Shown here one piece after another: positions 52,193 to 55,532 of a stretch of DNA of 55,532 nt; within the stretch, counting starts at the first letter, position 1, and every line of letters starts with the position of its first letter. The notes beneath the pieces are model-generated. The model was not told where the DNA came from. It did not search any database and was given only the letters and a program-made list of their open reading frames with translations. A program made the translations under genes and the position numbers. Source of the stretch: an uncultured Agathobacter sp. (lineage in GTDB: Bacteria; Bacillota; Clostridia; Lachnospirales; Lachnospiraceae); assembly GCA_944381555.1 (NCBI GenBank), contig CALWLL010000027.1:1-55532 (forward strand), in the 5' to 3' direction.

Positions 52193-52478
52193 GTTTGAGA
52201 ATGATGTAAAAATGTATAGTATTCAAACATAACATAGTCAATCATCATCTTTACCACCGTTTGAGAATGATGTAAAAATGTATAGTATTCAAACGTTATT
52301 CCAGAAACAAACGCTTTTCCATTAGTTTGAGAATGATGTGAAAATGTATAGTATTCAAACTGGCACTTCGCAGGTGCGTTCGCGCATTGCGTTTGAGAAT
52401 GATGTAAAAATGTATAGTACTCAAACTTCGTTTGCGCCTATGTGGACATATGGACTGTTTGAGAATGATGTAAAAATG
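52193..52478 (+). CRISPR. CRISPR array: 4 full repeats, 4 spacers, 1 degenerate end repeat
   Basis: Repeats of 36 bp start at 52193, 52259, 52325 and 52391. They begin GTTTGAGAATGATG and end TAGTATTCAAAC; repeat 3 has one A-to-G and repeat 4 one T-to-C change. All four spacers are exactly 30 bp (52229-52258, 52295-52324, 52361-52390, 52427-52456). A fifth repeat at 52457 matches for 22 bases and then diverges, marking the leader-distal end, so the array reads plus. The 36/30 geometry and GTTTGA...TCAAAC ends are typical of type II systems. There is no cas gene or recognisable tracrRNA anti-repeat in the window. A possible leader promoter is TTGCGT (52151-52156), 17 bp, TAAAGA (52174-52179). 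Confidence 0.93.
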
Positions 52479-52540
52479 CGTTTGAATGTAATGAAACAAA
52501 TGAAATGGACAACAGAAGGATTGTATATAAAATATAATTC

Positions 52541-52588
52541 TAAAAAAATCCGAGAGCAGTATACGAGTATAAGACTGTTCCCGGATTT
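52541..52588 (-). terminator. Terminator of the tyrosine recombinase gene
   Basis: AAATCCG (52546-52552) and CGGATTT (52582-52588), with an inner GAGCAGT/ACTGTTC stem, form a two-part hairpin. The minus strand continues with a T-run (complement of 52542-52548) beyond the stem base. With the array it accounts for the 471-bp gap 52142-52612. Confidence 0.75.
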
Positions 52589-52612
52589 CTTCTTAAATTA
52601 ATTCATAACCGG

Positions 52613-53662
52613 CTACACATCCCGAAGTTTTACAACTCTGCCGGCTTTACGTCTGCGTTCATCCTCTAAAGCAGCATAGTGTTTGCGTGTTGTGTTTACA
52701 TCTTTATGGCCTAATACGTCAGCAACCAGATAAATATCGCCGGTTTCCTGATAGAGAGTAGTACCGTAAGTGCTTCGAAGTTTATGAGGGGTAATTTTCT
52801 TTACATTGGTCACGAGTTTCGAATACTTTTTAACCAAATTCTCTACAGCGCGGACAGTAATACGTCTGTTCTGAAGGGAAAGAAATAGAGCATTGGTGTG
52901 CCCCTCAACGGCAGCAATACCTTTTCGTTCCTCAATATAGTTAAGTAATGCCTCCATAACTTCATCGCCAAAGTAAACCATTACCTCAGCGCCACCTTTA
53001 CGGTGTACCTTAATCCCCAAATTCTTAAAGTCGATATCATCCAAATCCAGGCCTACACACTCCGATACACGAATGCCGGTGCCTAGAAGAAGCGTTAAAA
53101 TGGCCAAATCGCGAGTTTTTGTACGCTCATGGTACATTTGTTGTCTGGAGGACAGATTTTCCCCAGATTCCACCTTATCAAGCAATTGAGCCACCTCATC
53201 TACATCTAAGCGAACGATTGCCTTATCATGTATTTTAGGCATATCGACTTTAATGGCCGGATTAGTATCAATCAATTCCGCCTTATAAAAGTAGTTATAG
53301 AACGTGCGGAGAGAAGAGAGTTTTCTCTTTAAAGCACGTTCGTCATTTGCATGCGCCATACCGTCTTTTTCATAAAGTTTTAGATGATAAAGGTATTCTT
53401 CAATATCCATTGGCGTCAACTGGTCTAAAACAGTAATCGGAATATCCTGAATTTCCATTTTGGCACAAATTGGATTTTCCTTATGTAAATAGTCGAAAAA
53501 ACATCCTAAATCGTAAGCATAAGCAATTCGGGTTCGGGAAGCAGTCTTTTGCTCAATTCCAATAAAAAATGTCTTACAAAAACGGGGTAGTTTTTTCATA
53601 AGCTCTCTTAAATGAAGTTCATTTTTAATATTCAGGCTTTCGTGATATGCTTTTTCTTTCAT
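52613..53662 (-). CDS. Tyrosine recombinase (XerC/XerD/XerS-like)
   Basis: The 349-residue protein has an N-terminal SAM-like core-binding domain (about 25-130) and a catalytic domain with the full set: Arg198 (GTGIRVSE), Lys222, His293-Arg296 (PHKLRS), His319 (LGHKDV) and Tyr329 (TRKHY). Its length is close to single-recombinase XerS proteins. No phage or transposon genes or att-like repeats are nearby, so chromosome dimer resolution is plausible, though a mobile-element integrase cannot be excluded. It lies beside the CRISPR array, on the opposite strand. Confidence 0.9.
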   Translation of the reverse strand: MKEKAYHESLNIKNELHLRELMKKLPRFCKTFFIGIEQKTASRTRIAYAYDLGCFFDYLHKENPICAKMEIQDIPITVLDQLTPMDIEEYLYHLKLYEKDGMAHANDERALKRKLSSLRTFYNYFYKAELIDTNPAIKVDMPKIHDKAIVRLDVDEVAQLLDKVESGENLSSRQQMYHERTKTRDLAILTLLLGTGIRVSECVGLDLDDIDFKNLGIKVHRKGGAEVMVYFGDEVMEALLNYIEERKGIAAVEGHTNALFLSLQNRRITVRAVENLVKKYSKLVTNVKKITPHKLRSTYGTTLYQETGDIYLVADVLGHKDVNTTRKHYAALEDERRRKAGRVVKLRDV

Positions 53663-53711
53663 AATCTAATCCTCATTTCTGCGTAACTTCCTGTACATAA
53701 TATTATACTAT

Positions 53712-54464
53712 TTACTTCTTTGATTTCGTTCTTGGCTGACGCTCAGACCGCTTTGGCCAGCCTTTGATATTTCCTTCTAATATTGCGTGAAACATGCGTT
53801 GTTTTGCACCCGGATTTTCAAGGTTAATCTGGCAAACCAGATTTTTCGCATATTCACGGCGGGTAAGACCATCCACAGGACATGGATTTTTTACAGTAGG
53901 AAGCTTGTACTTATTCATAAAACCAATTACATCCGCTTCCGAAAGATACATCATAGGGCGAATTACGGTTAAATCCATTCTGTCTAAATAGGTAACAGGA
54001 GAGAAGGAGTGAAAACGTCCTTCATAAATAAGAGACAAAAACATGGTTTCCACAATATCATCCATATGATGCGCATAGGCAACTTTGTTACAGCCTAACG
54101 CCTTAACCGTATCATTCAAGGAACCTTTACGCATTTTTGCACATAATGAGCATGGAGAAGCCTCTTTGCGGTCTTCAAAAATGATTTTTCCAATATCCGT
54201 TTTCGCAATATGGTATTCGACATCCAATTCCTCACACATACGCTTGATGGGGCTTAAGTCAAAGCCTTCAAATCCCAAATCTACGGAAATGGCAATCAAT
54301 TCAAATTTTCTTGGATAAAATCGGCGCAGACCGGCAAGAGCGTAGAGGAGAGTAATGGAATCCTTTCCACCGGATATGCCTATTGCAATTTTATCGCCTT
54401 CATCAATCATATGATAATCGTCCACTGCACGGCGTACATAACTATAGAGTTGTTGTATTTTCAT
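53712..54464 (-). CDS. TtcA-like tRNA 2-thiolation protein
   Basis: The roughly 250-residue protein has the ATP PP-loop IGISGGKDS, an Fe-S/CxxC motif (CSLCAKMRKG), YAHHMDDIVETMFLS, and a third Cys in NPCPVDG. This fits the TtcA group, which forms 2-thiocytidine at tRNA position 32. Firmicutes homologs are less studied and may act at another position. The ATG at 54464 has AAAGGAG 7 bases upstream on the minus strand; an earlier start at 54485 lacks one. Confidence 0.87.
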   Translation of the reverse strand: MKIQQLYSYVRRAVDDYHMIDEGDKIAIGISGGKDSITLLYALAGLRRFYPRKFELIAISVDLGFEGFDLSPIKRMCEELDVEYHIAKTDIGKIIFEDRKEASPCSLCAKMRKGSLNDTVKALGCNKVAYAHHMDDIVETMFLSLIYEGRFHSFSPVTYLDRMDLTVIRPMMYLSEADVIGFMNKYKLPTVKNPCPVDGLTRREYAKNLVCQINLENPGAKQRMFHAILEGNIKGWPKRSERQPRTKSKK

Positions 54465-54659
54465 GTAGTTCTCCTTTATTTTCAAAATAATATTAGTTTT
54501 TAAATATGTAAAGTTATGTTATACTATACGAATGAATTATAGCAAAAAACGAATGTTTATGCTAGGTTTTGCGAATAGTTTATCATTTTTTTAATAATAT
54601 CAGAAGATTGGAAATATTTTTTCAGTAAATTATCATATTGTAAGGAGAATCGATGCTTT

Positions 54660-55106
54660 ATGAAATTTGTTATTCAACGCGTAAAAGAGGCTTTCTGCAA
54701 GGTGGACGGCAATATCATTGGCGAAATTCAAAAAGGGTTTTGCGTTTTTATCGGTGTTTCTAATGAAGATACTACAGAAGTTGCTGATAAAATGGTAAAA
54801 AAACTTGTAGGTTTGCGTATTTTTGAAGATGAAAACGGCAAAACCAACTTAGCCCTTTCGGATGTTGGCGGCAGCTTGTTATTGATTTCCCAGTTTACCC
54901 TGTATGCAGATTGTAAAAAAGGTTATCGGCCGTCATTTACCAATGCGGGCGCACCGGATATGGCGAACCGATTATATGAATATATCATTGAAAAATGCAA
55001 AGAATCTGTGCCGGATGTTCAAACTGGAAGTTTCGGCGCGGATATGAAAATTACATTAACAAACGACGGTCCGTTTACAATCATACTTGATTCGAAAGAA
55101 CTGTAA
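54660..55106 (+). CDS. dtd: D-aminoacyl-tRNA deacylase
   Basis: Dtd hydrolyses D-aminoacyl-tRNAs as a chiral proofreading step. The 148-residue protein has [17 protein letters not shown], the catalytic [20 protein letters not shown] and the GP motif as NDGPFTIIL, where NxGPVT is typical. AAGGAG lies 12 bases before the ATG at 54660, with another out-of-frame ATG (54653) between them. It diverges from the TtcA-like gene across a 195-bp AT-rich gap. Confidence 0.94.
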   Translation: MKFVIQRVKEAFCKVDGNIIGEIQKGFCVFIGVSNEDTTEVADKMVKKLVGLRIFEDENGKTNLALSDVGGSLLLISQFTLYADCKKGYRPSFTNAGAPDMANRLYEYIIEKCKESVPDVQTGSFGADMKITLTNDGPFTIILDSKEL

Positions 55107-55326
55107 GTATAATGGCAAAATAGTAGTATCTGAAGCAAAAGTAGTACATTTTATACCTACATATATTTATTCGCAAAAGTCTAGTTTAACGAATAGTTAG
55201 TCTTTGCAATAATTAGGATATATCACCGCACCCGATATTGAAAGGCTAACTTTACTAAAATAATATCGTCAACAAGCGCGAATACAATCGTCAGAAAAAA
55301 GCCTACAAAAAAACTCCCCTAAAATA
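55107..55326. other. AT-rich intergenic region
   Basis: No gene, RNA or clear promoter is seen here. The whole stretch without a gene runs to 55444 and also contains the hairpin at 55327-55363. GCAAAAGTCTAGTT (from 55173) and AGTTAGTCTTTGC (from 55195) share a short GCAAA/TTTGC pairing only. Confidence 0.5.
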
Positions 55327-55363
55327 AGAAGCTCCTGCCGCGCATTGCACGGCAGGAGCTTCT
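55327..55363 (-). terminator. Strong hairpin terminator near the right edge
   Basis: AGAAGCTCCTGCCG (55327-55340) and CGGCAGGAGCTTCT (55350-55363) form a 14-bp perfect stem with a 9-base loop. On the minus strand TATTTTAGGGG follows, so it probably ends the reverse gene whose stop is at 55445. Confidence 0.8.
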
Positions 55364-55444
55364 TTGGTATATCCAAGGTATTTCTTTCATTTTTGGAGAC
55401 ACTTTAAATGTGCTCTTTTGTTGGCCTGCCAGCCACGCGTAGGT

Positions 55445-55531
55445 TTACTTGCTACCCGTAAACGGGTCTCTTGGGTCAAATAGACTCAATTGATCCATTT
55501 CTTGATCTTGCTTTAGCTGGTTGGCTATATA
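55445..55531 (-). CDS. C-terminal fragment of a reverse gene cut by the window edge
   Basis: Twenty-eight codons are open from the right edge to TAA (55447-55445). The encoded end reads YIANQLKQDQE then MDQLSLFDPRDPFTGSK. QLSLF fits the pentapeptide by which DNA-polymerase-interacting proteins bind the beta sliding clamp (QL[SD]LF), for example Y-family polymerases. The family is not determinable from this fragment. A strong terminator lies 82 bases downstream. Confidence 0.45.
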   Translation of the reverse strand, partial: YIANQLKQDQEMDQLSLFDPRDPFTGSK

Positions 55532-55532
55532 A

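Noticed and set aside
52296-52601. Open frames on both strands across the CRISPR array
   Set aside because: They consist of translated repeats and spacers with no SD; the array explains the sequence.
52613-53662. Prophage or integrative element indicated by the recombinase
   Set aside because: The flanking genes are housekeeping and no phage, relaxase or att-like direct repeats are seen.
52142-55532. cas genes or tracrRNA linked to the array
   Set aside because: No protein with Cas1/Cas2/Cas9 features and no segment complementary to the repeat's 5' half was found outside the array.

Overview
The window looks like a chromosomal core segment of an AT-rich, low-GC Gram-positive anaerobe, most likely a spore-former of the Clostridia (family Lachnospiraceae by gene content and order). 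Supporting signs are AGGAGG-type ribosome binding sites, sigma-A-type promoters, sporulation genes (gerW/ytfJ, a ylbJ-like gene), rplU-prp-rpmA with the Firmicutes L27 leader peptide, a LexA/YneA pair, RecU as Holliday resolvase, short HisG with HisZ, and gene orders close to Bacillus (rpmB / yloU-yloV-recG; yloA / yicC-gmk-rpoZ; rsmD-coaD-ylbJ; nadD-yqeK-rsfS). This assignment comes from reading the sequence and was not checked by a search.

Layout. 1-1.3 kb: a hairpin-rich left edge and a two-repeat, FMN-binding-like lipoprotein. 1.4-8.4 kb: proB, a DUF896 gene, proA, miaB, a NusG-II/Gx-transporter pair, ruvAB and zapA. 8.5-13.5 kb: a U32 peptidase-family gene and a single-chain SEDS (RodA/FtsW)-class B PBP fusion. 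13.5-22 kb: Nudix hydrolase, a small unknown gene with DUF2953 and gerW, rpmB (reverse), Asp23/Gls24 and FakA-like genes, recG, and a secreted SH3-transglutaminase lipoprotein. 22-31.8 kb: AIM24 and rqcH (reverse), yicC-gmk-rpoZ-rimO-pgsA-cinA-rsmD-coaD, a coiled-coil protein and a ylbJ-like gene (reverse). 31.8-37.5 kb: pepD, two pseudouridine synthases around a YgiQ radical SAM protein, and recU. 37.5-42.5 kb: a partial histidine operon with two gene fusions. 42.6-50.8 kb: the radical SAM/DUF2344/RNase G cluster, then rplU-prp-rpmA-obg-yhbY-nadD-yqeK-rsfS. 50.9-55.5 kb: lexA and yneA diverging from an SOS-box region, a small CRISPR array with no cas genes, a tyrosine recombinase, a TtcA-like gene, dtd, and the 3' end of a reverse-strand gene cut by the window edge.

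How the genes fit together. Most of the window is housekeeping: translation and ribosome assembly (rpmB, rplU, rpmA, obg, rsfS, yhbY, rimO, rsmD, pseudouridine synthases), tRNA modification and proofreading (miaB, ttcA-like, dtd), recombination and repair (ruvAB, recG, recU, lexA), envelope synthesis (SEDS-PBP, pgsA), and proline and histidine synthesis. The less ordinary items are the orphan type II-like CRISPR array beside the SOS locus, the SEDS-PBP fusion whose junction is encoded by an 18-bp tandem repeat, a HisF-like domain that has lost both catalytic aspartates and is fused to HisIE, the duplicated lipoprotein with a Thr-Gly-Cys-Thr variant of a flavinylation-like motif, and an attenuator-like hairpin with a nested eight-codon ORF ahead of rimO. 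No prophage, insertion sequence, rRNA or tRNA gene was recognised.
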